Below, piece after piece: positions 26,941 to 35,090 of a DNA stretch of 64,000 nt. Made by a program: the position numbers and the translations under genes. The notes under the pieces were generated by a model. It made no database searches, was not told the origin of the DNA, and saw only the letters and a list, made by a program, of their open reading frames with translations. Where the stretch lies: NCBI GenBank assembly GCA_964343365.1, contig CAYFJI010000002.1, positions 1 through 64,000 on the forward strand. The letters run 5' to 3'. The DNA comes from CAJXWH01 sp964343365 (GTDB lineage Bacteria > Pseudomonadota > Gammaproteobacteria > Arenicellales > UBA868). Each line of letters starts with the position of its first letter. The stretch's first letter is position 1.

Positions 26941-27291
26941 TTAGCTGCCTCGGTATGTGCTATATCCATAGGGCGAAATCAGCAGGGGTACATGATAACG
27001 TTGGTTACTGTCAGCTATCCCAAAGCGTAGCACTACTTGATCTAGAAACGGTAGCGCTGGTAAATCAACCCCTTGGAAGCGGAAGTAGTCGGCAGCCATA
27101 AATATTAGTTCATAAGTGCCAGCAATGAGTTTCTCGCCCTCGAGGATTGGACAATTATTTCGCCCATCGCGGTTTGTTTTACCTGATGCTATTTTAATTC
27201 GCTCCGGATTGATTTGGTATAGATCCCAAGCTATCCCGACCGCAGGTATGCCAGCTGAGGTGTCTAAAACATGAGTAGTAAGTTGTCCCAA
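26941..27291 (-). CDS. uraH: 5-hydroxyisourate hydrolase, TTG start
   Basis: A 116-residue transthyretin-like enzyme that hydrolyses 5-hydroxyisourate, the PuuD product, to OHCU. The family start GQLTTHVLDT with the active-site His and the C-terminal tetrapeptide YRGS are both present. The start codon is TTG, fixed by the conserved N-terminus, and is supported by a strong AAGGGGG Shine-Dalgarno. It is the first gene of the purine operon and begins 57 bases after the terminator of the upstream RNA unit, so its expression depends on read-through or on another promoter. Confidence 0.92.
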   Translation of the reverse strand: MGQLTTHVLDTSAGIPAVGIAWDLYQINPERIKIASGKTNRDGRNNCPILEGEKLIAGTYELIFMAADYFRFQGVDLPALPFLDQVVLRFGIADSNQRYHVPLLISPYGYSTYRGS

Positions 27292-27347
27292 TTAGCTACC
27301 CCCTTAATTGTTAGTTTTCGTTTACAATTTAGATATTTATTTTGGCG

Positions 27348-27373
27348 AAAAAAAAGGAACCGTTGCGGCTCCT
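27348..27373 (-). terminator. Intrinsic terminator of RNA unit B
   Basis: An 8-bp stem (AGGAGCCG with CGGTTCCT, one G-U pair) with a three-base loop CAA is followed by eight U in the minus-strand transcript. It lies between a promoter and uraH, where a plain operon terminator would make no sense, pointing to regulation or a separate RNA gene. Confidence 0.85.
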
Positions 27374-27410
27374 ATCACTTTACGACTTGGTGAATTATTT
27401 CCATTCTAAG
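27348..27410 (-). ncRNA. RNA unit B: ~63-nt leader or small RNA ahead of uraH
   Basis: A transcript starting near 27410 would run through conserved sequence including GTCGTAA (27380-27386) into the terminator stem AGGAGCCG/CGGTTCCT with loop CAA and a U8 tract. It shares about two thirds of its bases, nearly the same length and the whole stem design with unit A at about 29071-29132. The one stem difference (A to G) keeps pairing as G-U. No open reading frame is shared, so it acts as RNA. Whether it is a free small RNA or an attenuator for uraH cannot be told from sequence alone. I do not recognise a known riboswitch class. Confidence 0.6.
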
Positions 27411-27416
27411 CACTTA

Positions 27417-27445
27417 ATCATACAGACCATGCAAGTTAAGTTCAA
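27417..27445 (-). promoter_or_regulatory. Sigma70-type promoter of RNA unit B
   Basis: On the minus strand TTGAAC and TATGAT are exactly 17 bases apart. The same TATGAT, preceded by TCTG and followed by TA, recurs at unit A with the same 17-base spacer. Conservation of both spacing and flanks supports a real promoter. Confidence 0.7.
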
Positions 27446-27530
27446 CTAACTTATATTCCTTATTAATCAATCAGATAAAACGATTAGAAGGTTTTTTATT
27501 ATTACAACTTGAGCATTTATATAGATCATA

Positions 27531-28442
27531 ATGATTGATAATCGATCGTATCCTCGTGACTTGAAAGGCTATGGATTAAACCCACCCAAAGTAAGTTGGC
27601 CTGGTGGTGCTCGCGTGGCAGTTCAATTCGTTCTTAATTATGAAGAGGGTGCTGAAAGTAGCATACTCCATGGAGATGCCGTATCTGAAGCTTTTCTTTC
27701 AGAAATTATTGGCGCTGTTCCATGGCTCGGAAAGCGACATATGAGCATGGAATCACTTTACGAGTACGGTTCTAGGGTTGGTTTCTGGCGTATCTTGAGA
27801 CTCTTTCAAAAAAAGAATGTTCCGATCACTCTTTTTGCTGTTGCGATGGCTTTAGAACGTAATCCAGCGGTAGTAGATGCTGTGCTTAAAGAGGGACATG
27901 AGATTTGTTCCCATGGTTATCGTTGGATTGACTATCGTGATGTGCCACTTGATATTGAACAGTCTCATATAAATAAAGCGATTGAGATTATAAAGACATT
28001 GACAGGAGAGCGACCATTAGGATGGTATACTGGTAGGAATAGTGAAAATACAAGAAAACTAATTGTTGAGGAGGGAGGATTTTTGTATGACTCAGATGCG
28101 TATAATGATGATTTGCCATATTGGCTTCGCATTGAGGATAAGGATCATCTAGTAATCCCTTATACTCTTGACACAAACGACATGCGTTTTGTGATGCCCC
28201 AAGGCTTCAATTCCAGCGATCAGTTTTTTGTTTATTTAAGGGATAGCTTCGATCTACTGTACAGAGAAGGATTAGAAATGCCTAAAATTATGTCCATAGG
28301 ACTGCATTGCCGACTCATAGGGCGACCTGGTCGAATTCGAGCTCTTGAACGTTTCATAGATTATGTGCAAAAGCACGATAAGGTTTGGTTGTGCCGTAGG
28401 TTGGATATTGCGCGTCACTGGTATCAGCATCATTCGCCCTAG
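27531..28442 (+). CDS. puuE: Allantoinase PuuE (polysaccharide-deacetylase fold)
   Basis: A 303-residue member of the PuuE family, a cofactor-independent allantoinase with the NodB-like fold that opens allantoin to allantoate. Typical are the start YPRDLKGYGLNPP, the WPGGARVAVQFVLNYEEG segment, HEICSHGYRW and GWYTGRNSENTR. Length is standard. It is divergent from uraH across 239 bases that contain RNA unit B. It is followed by uraD after 32 bases. Confidence 0.92.
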   Translation: MIDNRSYPRDLKGYGLNPPKVSWPGGARVAVQFVLNYEEGAESSILHGDAVSEAFLSEIIGAVPWLGKRHMSMESLYEYGSRVGFWRILRLFQKKNVPITLFAVAMALERNPAVVDAVLKEGHEICSHGYRWIDYRDVPLDIEQSHINKAIEIIKTLTGERPLGWYTGRNSENTRKLIVEEGGFLYDSDAYNDDLPYWLRIEDKDHLVIPYTLDTNDMRFVMPQGFNSSDQFFVYLRDSFDLLYREGLEMPKIMSIGLHCRLIGRPGRIRALERFIDYVQKHDKVWLCRRLDIARHWYQHHSP

Positions 28443-28474
28443 CCAGCTTAGTTTATTGGCTTAGGCTTTTTATA

Positions 28475-29032
28475 GTGGAAAGCGATCAGTCACTTTTAGA
28501 AATGACTCCAAATCAGATGAATCGCGAGAATTTTGTTTCAACTTTTAGCCATATTTATGAAGATTCGCCTTGGATCGTAATGCAGGCTTGGAATATTGGT
28601 TTGACTCCGCAACATAATACCTTATTAGGTCTTTTTAAAGCGTTTGTAGAGGTGGTCGAAACTGCAGGCGTTGAGCCTCAGATACGTTTACTTCGAGCAC
28701 ACCCCGAATTAGCTCGACGAATCGGAAAAAATACGACATTAACAAAGGCATCTAGGGACGAGCAAGAACTTGCTGGGCTCAATAATTGTAGTGAGGAAGA
28801 ATTCAATGAATTTCGAAGTCTTAATCATCTATACAAAGAAAGATTCAGATTTCCATTCATTTTGGCTGTTGGTGGGCTACATCGCAACGAAATATTAGAA
28901 ATCTTTAGGAAACGTATAAATAACGATTCGGAATATGAACTGAAGGAGGCGCTAAAGCAAGTCCATCAAATCGCCTATTTGCGCTTATGTGATATTAAAT
29001 TGGTTGGAAAAATTAAGTTTTATGATGAATAA
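28475..29032 (+). CDS. uraD: OHCU decarboxylase
   Basis: Up to 185 residues. The enzyme decarboxylates 2-oxo-4-hydroxy-4-carboxy-5-ureidoimidazoline to (S)-allantoin. Family features are the YEDSPWIV segment with active-site contacts, LLRAHPELARRIG and the late FPFILAVGG motif. The longest frame starts at GTG, but homologues usually begin near the second methionine, so ATG at 28502 or 28517 is likelier; none has a good Shine-Dalgarno. It completes, with PuuD and UraH, the three steps from urate to allantoin. Promoter A lies just beyond its stop. Confidence 0.88.
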   Translation: MESDQSLLEMTPNQMNRENFVSTFSHIYEDSPWIVMQAWNIGLTPQHNTLLGLFKAFVEVVETAGVEPQIRLLRAHPELARRIGKNTTLTKASRDEQELAGLNNCSEEEFNEFRSLNHLYKERFRFPFILAVGGLHRNEILEIFRKRINNDSEYELKEALKQVHQIAYLRLCDIKLVGKIKFYDE

Positions 29033-29035
29033 AGT

Positions 29036-29064
29036 TTGCCTCGGATAGTATTGATCTGTATGAT
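29036..29064 (+). promoter_or_regulatory. Sigma70-type promoter of RNA unit A
   Basis: TTGCCT and TATGAT are exactly 17 bases apart, directly after the uraD stop codon. The -10 and its flanks (TCTG before, TA after) are identical to promoter B near uraH on the other strand. Confidence 0.7.
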
Positions 29065-29070
29065 TACACT

Positions 29071-29132
29071 CCTGAGATGAAGAAATTTACTAGGTCGTAA
29101 CGCGATAGGAACCGAACCGGTTCCTTTTTTTT
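29071..29132 (+). ncRNA. RNA unit A: ~62-nt leader or small RNA ahead of the carbamoyltransferase gene
   Basis: The predicted transcript runs through GTCGTAA (29094-29100) and GAT into the terminator. From -10 to terminator stem it is 42 bases, against 43 in unit B, and matching positions are spread along the whole length. A short frame MKKFTRS occurs here but is not preserved in unit B, so a leader peptide is unlikely. A small hairpin GTCG/CGAT before the terminator can also form in unit B as GTCG/TGAT, a possible covarying stem. Function is unknown; control of purine catabolism is inferred from position. Confidence 0.6.
29107..29132 (+). terminator. Intrinsic terminator of RNA unit A
   Basis: An 8-bp stem AGGAACCG/CGGTTCCT with loop AAC and eight T after it. 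Stem bases match those of terminator B except one position. It lies 92 bases or more before the next gene and would stop read-through from puuE-uraD too. Confidence 0.88.
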
Positions 29133-29224
29133 GTCCCAAGCTCAGTAACTCTATTGTTCAGAAAAAATTATTGCGCTCGGATGTGTTGCGTTTCTTTAAA
29201 TATTGATTTTCTGTAATGTAGAGT

Positions 29225-30295
29225 ATGAATCGGAAAGAATTAGTCAATAGAGGAAATAGATCAATGGCTTTAATATCTGGATTTGCCCCAAAAGACATTT
29301 TTAAACAAGTTGAACGAACCGCAATTAAAGGTCGTCATTTAACATTCATTGACGATTTAACTTCTAAAGAGCTCGAGAATTTATTCATCACTGCTGAAAT
29401 GTTAGAGCCTTTTTGGCGAAGTGGTGTGACCCTGCTAAATGGTAAAATTCTATGTACACTATTCTTTCAGCCTAGCACTCGTACTAGGTTCAGTCATGAG
29501 ACCGCAATGATTCGGTTAGGTGGATCTATTCTTACCGAATCAAATCCCTTAATTAGTTCTTCAGCAGCCAAGAACGAGTCACTACATGACTCTATAAGGG
29601 TGATTTCACAGTATGCAGATGTGCTTGTTTTGCGCCATCCAGATCATGATAGAGTTATATCGGATATTGAGAAATTAAATAGTAATGCGATACCAATAAT
29701 CAGTGGCGGCTACGGAAATGTTACACACCCGACTCAAGGGCTGCTTGATATGTATACTGCTTGGCGTGCCTTGGGAAATGATTTTCATGAAATGACAGTC
29801 ATGATAGCGACACCAGATCTCTCAAGAGCACGTTCGGGCCAATCATTTGCTTTAGGTTTGGCACGGATGGGCGCAAGAATTGTTTACTCTGGAACCGAGG
29901 GCTTGCGCACCCCAGATGTGATTCGATCAAAATTAGATGAACTGGGAGCAAATTATACAGAATACAATGATCTAAGCAAAAAGCAGCAAGAACAATTGAT
30001 TTTAGATGAAAAGGTTGATCTTTTGTATTTGCCTGGTTGTTCAGTCAAGAAAGGTGAAGCAGGCAGAGACGATTTTATAAAAAAAATGGAAGAGTACTAC
30101 TTTACTGTTGATGGCTTAGATCGAATAAGAGAAAAGAGTGGGAAGTCAGTCGGTGTTATGCATTCATTACCACGAAACGAGGGTGAATTCGATTTTAAAA
30201 TAGATGATACGGAGTATGAACTCTATTTCAAACAAATAAGTTTCTCAGTGCCTCTTCGTATGTCCCTTCTTCTTAATGTGGTAGGCGTATCCTGA
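29225..30295 (+). CDS. Aspartate/ornithine carbamoyltransferase-family enzyme, probable catabolic
   Basis: A 356-residue transcarbamylase. The carbamoyl phosphate site is clear: PSTRTRFSHE, the mobile lysine loop near SSAAKNES, HPTQ, and the late MHSLPRNEGEF. The amino-acid side differs from known biosynthetic enzymes, and the surrounding genes make oxalurate and use carbamoyl phosphate. It may therefore split oxalurate to oxamate and carbamoyl phosphate, or act on another ureido compound, like the uncharacterised YgeW group. A later ATG (29264) with GAGG before it is a better translation start. The gene follows RNA unit A. Confidence 0.72.
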   Translation: MNRKELVNRGNRSMALISGFAPKDIFKQVERTAIKGRHLTFIDDLTSKELENLFITAEMLEPFWRSGVTLLNGKILCTLFFQPSTRTRFSHETAMIRLGGSILTESNPLISSSAAKNESLHDSIRVISQYADVLVLRHPDHDRVISDIEKLNSNAIPIISGGYGNVTHPTQGLLDMYTAWRALGNDFHEMTVMIATPDLSRARSGQSFALGLARMGARIVYSGTEGLRTPDVIRSKLDELGANYTEYNDLSKKQQEQLILDEKVDLLYLPGCSVKKGEAGRDDFIKKMEEYYFTVDGLDRIREKSGKSVGVMHSLPRNEGEFDFKIDDTEYELYFKQISFSVPLRMSLLLNVVGVS

Positions 30296-30313
30296 CCAAA
30301 AGATTTTCGACTA

Positions 30314-31327
30314 ATGACAAATAAAAGCAAGAAAAAGATTGTTATTATTGGTACGGGAGGCACGATTGCAGGTCGCGCAAACACAAGTAGCGACCTTGCA
30401 TATAATGCCGCGGAACTAAATGTAGATGAATTAGCTCTATCAGTGCCCGGACTCGATGAATTAGCTGATATCGTTTTGTGTGATCTTTTTTCTCTAAATT
30501 CAAAGGATATGAGTCCCATAGAGTGGCTGAAATTAGCCTTAACTGTGAAGGGATATGCGGAAGATCCTAATATTTCTGGTATTGTGGTGACTCATGGGAC
30601 AGATACCCTAGAAGAAGCAGCTTTATTCTTGGAACTAACTTTGAATACCAAAAAACCAGTTGTAATGACGGGCAGTATGCGCGCCTCAACCGCACTTAGT
30701 GCGGATGGCCCCTCAAACATTTACCAGGCAGTTCAGGTTAGCACAGAAGCGAGTGCGTCAGAAAGGGGAGTTTTAGTGGTATTCAATGGTGAGATTTACG
30801 CAGGTTGGCGAATCACTAAAGCACATTCTCTTAATACCGGGGCCTTCGGGAGCGTTATCTCACCTGGCTACTTGATTGGAACTGTATATACTGGTCATAC
30901 TAGTTTTTTTGTTCCCAAAGGTTTTGTCTGGTACCGGGGTTTCTTTAGTACGGTTTTAACTAATTCTTTGAAGTTACCTGATGTAGCAATACATTACGTT
31001 ACTGCAGGGGGTAGTGCCAATATTTTGCCTGAGTTTCAGGCCAATTCTTTTAACGGTTTAGTTGTAGCAGCATTTGGTAGTGGTGAAATTCCTGAAATAC
31101 TTATACCTAAGCTAATACAGCTTGCGGCTCAAGGGATACCGATTGTCGTTTCCTCTCGAGTACAAAGCGTAGTTGTTTTGCCAGAAACTATGACTCTGAA
31201 AGAGAGTGAGACTATTATAGCGTCTAGACATTTTAATCCACAGAAGTCAGCTTTATTGCTATCATTAATTTTAGCAACCGAAAATAGTCCCGCGGATATT
31301 TTTTTTCGCATAGATCTTATGGAATAG
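30314..31327 (+). CDS. L-asparaginase-family amidohydrolase
   Basis: A 337-residue asparaginase-fold enzyme with both catalytic threonine motifs: TGGTIAG (14-20) and HGTDTLEE (94-101). No signal peptide is present, so it is cytoplasmic. Asparagine is the default substrate of the family. Its position between a carbamoyltransferase and carbamate kinase suggests that it hydrolyses an amide made in purine catabolism, for example oxamate to oxalate and ammonia, but that reaction is not known for this fold. It starts 18 bases after the previous stop. Confidence 0.75.
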   Translation: MTNKSKKKIVIIGTGGTIAGRANTSSDLAYNAAELNVDELALSVPGLDELADIVLCDLFSLNSKDMSPIEWLKLALTVKGYAEDPNISGIVVTHGTDTLEEAALFLELTLNTKKPVVMTGSMRASTALSADGPSNIYQAVQVSTEASASERGVLVVFNGEIYAGWRITKAHSLNTGAFGSVISPGYLIGTVYTGHTSFFVPKGFVWYRGFFSTVLTNSLKLPDVAIHYVTAGGSANILPEFQANSFNGLVVAAFGSGEIPEILIPKLIQLAAQGIPIVVSSRVQSVVVLPETMTLKESETIIASRHFNPQKSALLLSLILATENSPADIFFRIDLME

Positions 31328-31331
31328 GTTA

Positions 31332-32306
31332 ATGATCCAGTCTTACCTGCTTTCTGATTTGCCTTCACGATTACTTATTGCCGTTGGAGGTAATGCTATT
31401 CACCCACCTGGCATCACTGGAACATCCGAAGAACAAATGACTGTTGCAGCTGATGCGGCTAAGATTTTATTACCCATACTGCAACTTGAAAAAGAGCTGA
31501 TCATAACTCATGGTAATGGTCCTGGCGTTGGCAAAACGATATTACGTCAAATTCTAGCTCGTCATCGCGTTACGCCAATGTCTCTAGATATTTGTGTTGC
31601 AAATACACAGGGTGTGACAGCCTATCTTCTGATGCAGGCTTTTGAAAATGCTCTCAGGCAGGTTGGAAATAGTCGTCATGCGATTGGATTGGTTACCCAG
31701 GTTGAAGTAGATCCAGAGGACAAAGCGTTTCAGAATCCAACCAAACCAGTAGGCTATTTTTATACTAAGGAAGAGGCAAGAAGCCTAGAATCAGAGTTAG
31801 GTTGGACGCTCATCGAGGATGCTGGTAGAGGATGGCGGCAAGTAGTGCCGTCCCCTGAGCCTCGGCACGTTTGCGATATCTCGCTAATTGATGCATTAGC
31901 CGGACGAGGGACTATAGTCATCGCTGGTGGCGGTGGCGGGATTCCGGTAGTGAGAGATAAATTGGGGGTACGGCGTGGTATTGAAGCTGTGATAGACAAA
32001 GATCTCACATCACAGCATATGGCGACTATTCTAGGTATTGAACATATGATGATTTTAACAGGTGTGAGAAAAGTAGCATTGAATTTTGGTACAAATACAG
32101 AAGAAGAATTAAATAGAGTGCCAGTTTCAGAAATGAAAGGTTATCACGCGGAGGGTCATTTTGCGGAAGGTAGTATGGGACCGAAAGTGGAAGCCGCTAT
32201 TCGTTTTGTGGAACGCGGAGGTAAGCGTGCAGTTATTGCTCACCTTGAGGAAGCGTTGCCTGCGCTGATGGGAGAAGCAGGAACTCAAATTGTGGCAGAT
32301 ACTTAA
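31332..32306 (+). CDS. arcC: Carbamate kinase
   Basis: A 324-residue amino-acid-kinase-fold enzyme that transfers phosphate from carbamoyl phosphate to ADP, giving ATP, CO2 and ammonia. Motifs are AVGGNAI near the start, THGNGPGVG, DAGRGWRQVVPSP and IAGGGGGIPV. It begins four bases after the asparaginase-like gene. In this setting it draws energy from the carbamoyl phosphate released by the transcarbamylases, as in anaerobic allantoin use by Escherichia coli. Confidence 0.9.
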   Translation: MIQSYLLSDLPSRLLIAVGGNAIHPPGITGTSEEQMTVAADAAKILLPILQLEKELIITHGNGPGVGKTILRQILARHRVTPMSLDICVANTQGVTAYLLMQAFENALRQVGNSRHAIGLVTQVEVDPEDKAFQNPTKPVGYFYTKEEARSLESELGWTLIEDAGRGWRQVVPSPEPRHVCDISLIDALAGRGTIVIAGGGGGIPVVRDKLGVRRGIEAVIDKDLTSQHMATILGIEHMMILTGVRKVALNFGTNTEEELNRVPVSEMKGYHAEGHFAEGSMGPKVEAAIRFVERGGKRAVIAHLEEALPALMGEAGTQIVADT

Positions 32307-32357
32307 AAATCTGTTTGTGCATTAAACCAGGATATCAAAAGGAGACGTACGAGACTT

Positions 32358-33620
32358 ATGAGCGACCATTCAAATTTGACCGAGCATCACATATTTGCAC
32401 CCCTAGATCCTGAGCCACGACTATTGATGGGGCCAGGCCCTGTTGATGTTTACCCTCGCGTTTTGGGGGCTATGTCAAGTTCTATGCTGGGGCAGTTTGA
32501 TCCCCAGTTTACTGAATATATGAATGAGGTTATGACTTTATATCGACAAATATATCGAACGGACAATCACTGGACCCTGTTGGTAAATGGTACTGCTCGT
32601 GCAGGTATTGAAGCTTGCCTTAATTCTTTGATATCCCCAGGAGATAGAGTATTAATCCCTATTTTTGGGCGTTTTGGACATCTTCTGACTGAAATCGCTG
32701 AACGTTCTGGCGCTGACATTATTAACCTTCAGGCAGAGTGGGGTACTGTATTCACGGTCGATCAAATTGCTGATGCTATTAAACAGCATAAGCCCCAAAT
32801 TCTCGCTCTAGTCCATGGAGATACTTCTACTACTATGGCACAACCCTTGAATGAGATTGGTCCACTTTGTCGTAAATTAGGTGTGCTAACCTACGTTGAT
32901 GCGACTGCAACATTGGGTGGGATGCCTTTGGAGACGGATTCTTGGTGTTTGGATGCCGTTTCTGCAGGTCTGCAAAAATGTATGTCAGGACCACCTGGCA
33001 CATCTCCAGTAACCTTAAGTAATCGAGCGGTTGAACGAATTCAGCAACGTAAGCATGTAGAGGCTGGAATTCGGTCGGCAGATAGCGATGATGGAGACGG
33101 TATAGTTATTCAGTCCAATTACTTTGATTTGGCAATGCTGATGGATTACTGGAGCCCTCGTCGACTTAATCACCATACGGAGTCTACTTCGATGCTATAT
33201 GGTGCTAGAGAATGCGCTAGAGTGGTTTTGCAGGAAGGATTAGAAGAAGGTTTTGATCGCCATAAAGTTGCTAGTAAGGCGCTACGTAATGGTTTAACAG
33301 CTATGGGGCTTAGCCTCTTTGGTGATCCTGCGAATCGTATGAATAATGTGACGGGCATCCTCGTGCCTCCTGAAATTGTTGATGAGAGTTTAGTGCGCAA
33401 ATCAATGCTTGAGGATTTTGGTATTGAGATTGGCACCTCTTTTGGTCCATTACAGGGTAAGATCTGGCGGATTGGGACTATGGGTTACGTTTGTCGGAAA
33501 GCGAATGTTTTGCGCTGTCTTAGTAGCTTTGAGAATGTGCTTCGTCGTCAGGGTTTTGTTTCCGATCAGGGGGTTGGTGTAGATACGGCATGTGCAATAT
33601 ATGATGCGACCGATAACTAA
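32358..33620 (+). CDS. pucG: (S)-ureidoglycine-glyoxylate aminotransferase, PucG-like
   Basis: A 420-residue class V aminotransferase with PLP lysine at about residue 207 (SAGLQKCMSGPPG) and DATATLGGMP just before it. PucG moves the amino group of ureidoglycine to glyoxylate, forming oxalurate and glycine. The alternative, serine- or alanine-glyoxylate transaminase, shares the fold; the purine neighbours favour PucG. A GGAG element lies upstream with slightly long spacing. It supplies the oxalurate for the transcarbamylase genes on either side. Confidence 0.82.
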   Translation: MSDHSNLTEHHIFAPLDPEPRLLMGPGPVDVYPRVLGAMSSSMLGQFDPQFTEYMNEVMTLYRQIYRTDNHWTLLVNGTARAGIEACLNSLISPGDRVLIPIFGRFGHLLTEIAERSGADIINLQAEWGTVFTVDQIADAIKQHKPQILALVHGDTSTTMAQPLNEIGPLCRKLGVLTYVDATATLGGMPLETDSWCLDAVSAGLQKCMSGPPGTSPVTLSNRAVERIQQRKHVEAGIRSADSDDGDGIVIQSNYFDLAMLMDYWSPRRLNHHTESTSMLYGARECARVVLQEGLEEGFDRHKVASKALRNGLTAMGLSLFGDPANRMNNVTGILVPPEIVDESLVRKSMLEDFGIEIGTSFGPLQGKIWRIGTMGYVCRKANVLRCLSSFENVLRRQGFVSDQGVGVDTACAIYDATDN

Positions 33621-33633
33621 AGAGATTAATTAA

Positions 33634-33822
33634 ATGGCTGAAGAAAAAGTTAAAAACCGTTCTGCGTTACTGAACAGTCAAATTCAAGTTGTGAATATTG
33701 GACTAAATAGATTTGCCGATGACCTTGTGAGGCAAGGTATTGAGGTAGTTCAAGTCGATTGGGCTCCACCAGCTAGAGGTAACCCAAGGCTCGCTGACTT
33801 ACTTTCAAAATTAACGGACTAG
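33634..33822 (+). CDS. Small FdrA-domain protein
   Basis: A 62-residue protein whose core VNIGLNRFADDLVRQGIEVV followed by a DWAPPA motif is the small domain known from FdrA-associated proteins in allantoin-type operons. It ends two bases before the YlbE gene starts, so the two must be made together. It is complete, with start and stop. Being absent as a separate gene in Escherichia coli, it may be a fourth subunit of the FdrA/YlbE/YlbF complex. Function is inferred from position. Confidence 0.7.
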   Translation: MAEEKVKNRSALLNSQIQVVNIGLNRFADDLVRQGIEVVQVDWAPPARGNPRLADLLSKLTD

Positions 33823-33824
33823 AT

Positions 33825-35090
33825 TTGACTTTATCTCTCCAGCAGAAGATTTTTTCCGCAAATAAGGAAGCTCTTCAACGTCTATTCGACGCGGAACCAG
33901 TGCTGGTAGATGTTATTCCAGCAGGCGAAGCTATACCAGATCTGAATGATCATATGATTCTACATGCTGGACCACCTATCGATTGGAATGGTATGTGTGG
34001 ACCTATGCGTGGTGCGATAGCGGGGGTAGCGGTTTATGAGGGGTGGGCAAAAAATTTGAAAGAGGCAGAAAATTTAGCTTCTGAAGGCGTTTTTGAGTTC
34101 CATCCCAATCATCATTTTTCCGCGGTAGGTCCTATGACAGGCCTAACAACTCGCAGTCAGCCAGTGTTAGTTGTTGAGAATAGAACTTTTGGTAACCGTG
34201 CGTTTTGCACCATTAACGAAGGGCTTGGTAAGGTAATCCGTTTCGGAGGTAATGATGATTCTGTTTTACTTCGACTTGCCTGGTTACGAGATATATTGGG
34301 ACCAGCGTTAAGTGAGGCTCTGAAAGTTGAATCAGGTATTCCACTAAAACCTCTTATTGCTCGAGGTCTTACGATGGGAGATGAAATGCATCAACGCAAT
34401 GTGGGTTGTTCGAGCTTAATAATCCGTGAGTTGGCACCTCACCTCGCAAAAAAAGTCAGTAACAATAATCAGTTAACTGAAATTTTTTCTTTTCTCGGAA
34501 ACAATGATCAATTTTTTCTGAATATTGCTATGGCTATGGGCAAAGCAATAATGGATCCACTTCATAACATTAAGGCGTCTACAATTGTCACTGCAATGAG
34601 TCGAAATGGTACTGAATTTGGAGTGAGAGTAAGTGGGCTCGGTAATCAGTGGTTTACTGCGCCGGTTGAAATGCCACAAGGTTTATATTTTCCTGGATTT
34701 ACATCTAATGATGCTAATCCAGATATGGGTGACTCAACGATCGTTGAAACGGTTGGTCTTGGCGGATTCGCAATGGCTGCAGCGCCTGCAGTAGCAGGAT
34801 TTGTGGGGGCTGGTACTGCAAGTGAAGCAGCTGACACAACTCGATTGATGGCGGAGATTACATTGGGTCAAAATCCAGAGTGGACTATACCGTCACTCGA
34901 TTTTGAAGGTGTACCAACTGGAATCGATATTCGATTAGTAGTTGAAACAGCTATAGCACCCATGATTAATACTGGTATTGCTCATAAAGAACCCGGTGTG
35001 GGTCAAGTCGGTGCTGGAGTGGTGCGCGCTCCATTGGAATGTTTTGAAAAAGCGCTAGAGGCTTTTGCAGATAAAGTGGGTGTGAAATGA
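33825..35090 (+). CDS. ylbE: YlbE/AllG family (DUF1116) oxamate carbamoyltransferase subunit
   Basis: A 421-residue DUF1116 protein. Conserved stretches are HAGPPIDWNGMCGPMRGA, the FHPNHHFSAVGPMTG motif and NRTFGNRAFCTINEG. In Escherichia coli the homologue has been reported, with FdrA and YlbF, to form the oxamate transcarbamylase of allantoin catabolism (AllFGH). The start is TTG, two bases after the previous stop; the first ATG would remove about 42 conserved residues, so TTG is accepted. The stop overlaps the fdrA start by four bases. Confidence 0.85.
   Translation: MTLSLQQKIFSANKEALQRLFDAEPVLVDVIPAGEAIPDLNDHMILHAGPPIDWNGMCGPMRGAIAGVAVYEGWAKNLKEAENLASEGVFEFHPNHHFSAVGPMTGLTTRSQPVLVVENRTFGNRAFCTINEGLGKVIRFGGNDDSVLLRLAWLRDILGPALSEALKVESGIPLKPLIARGLTMGDEMHQRNVGCSSLIIRELAPHLAKKVSNNNQLTEIFSFLGNNDQFFLNIAMAMGKAIMDPLHNIKASTIVTAMSRNGTEFGVRVSGLGNQWFTAPVEMPQGLYFPGFTSNDANPDMGDSTIVETVGLGGFAMAAAPAVAGFVGAGTASEAADTTRLMAEITLGQNPEWTIPSLDFEGVPTGIDIRLVVETAIAPMINTGIAHKEPGVGQVGAGVVRAPLECFEKALEAFADKVGVK

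Noticed and set aside
27348..27420. Known purine or xanthine riboswitch ahead of uraH
   Set aside because: Only ~43 bases lie between the -10 and the terminator stem, and I recognise none of the conserved core of the purine riboswitch; I could not match the xanthine-I (NMT1) consensus from memory. A covariance search would settle it.
29078..29101. Leader peptide MKKFTRS in RNA unit A
   Set aside because: The frame is not kept in unit B, where the aligned ATG leads to a different, longer frame, so selection on a peptide is unlikely.
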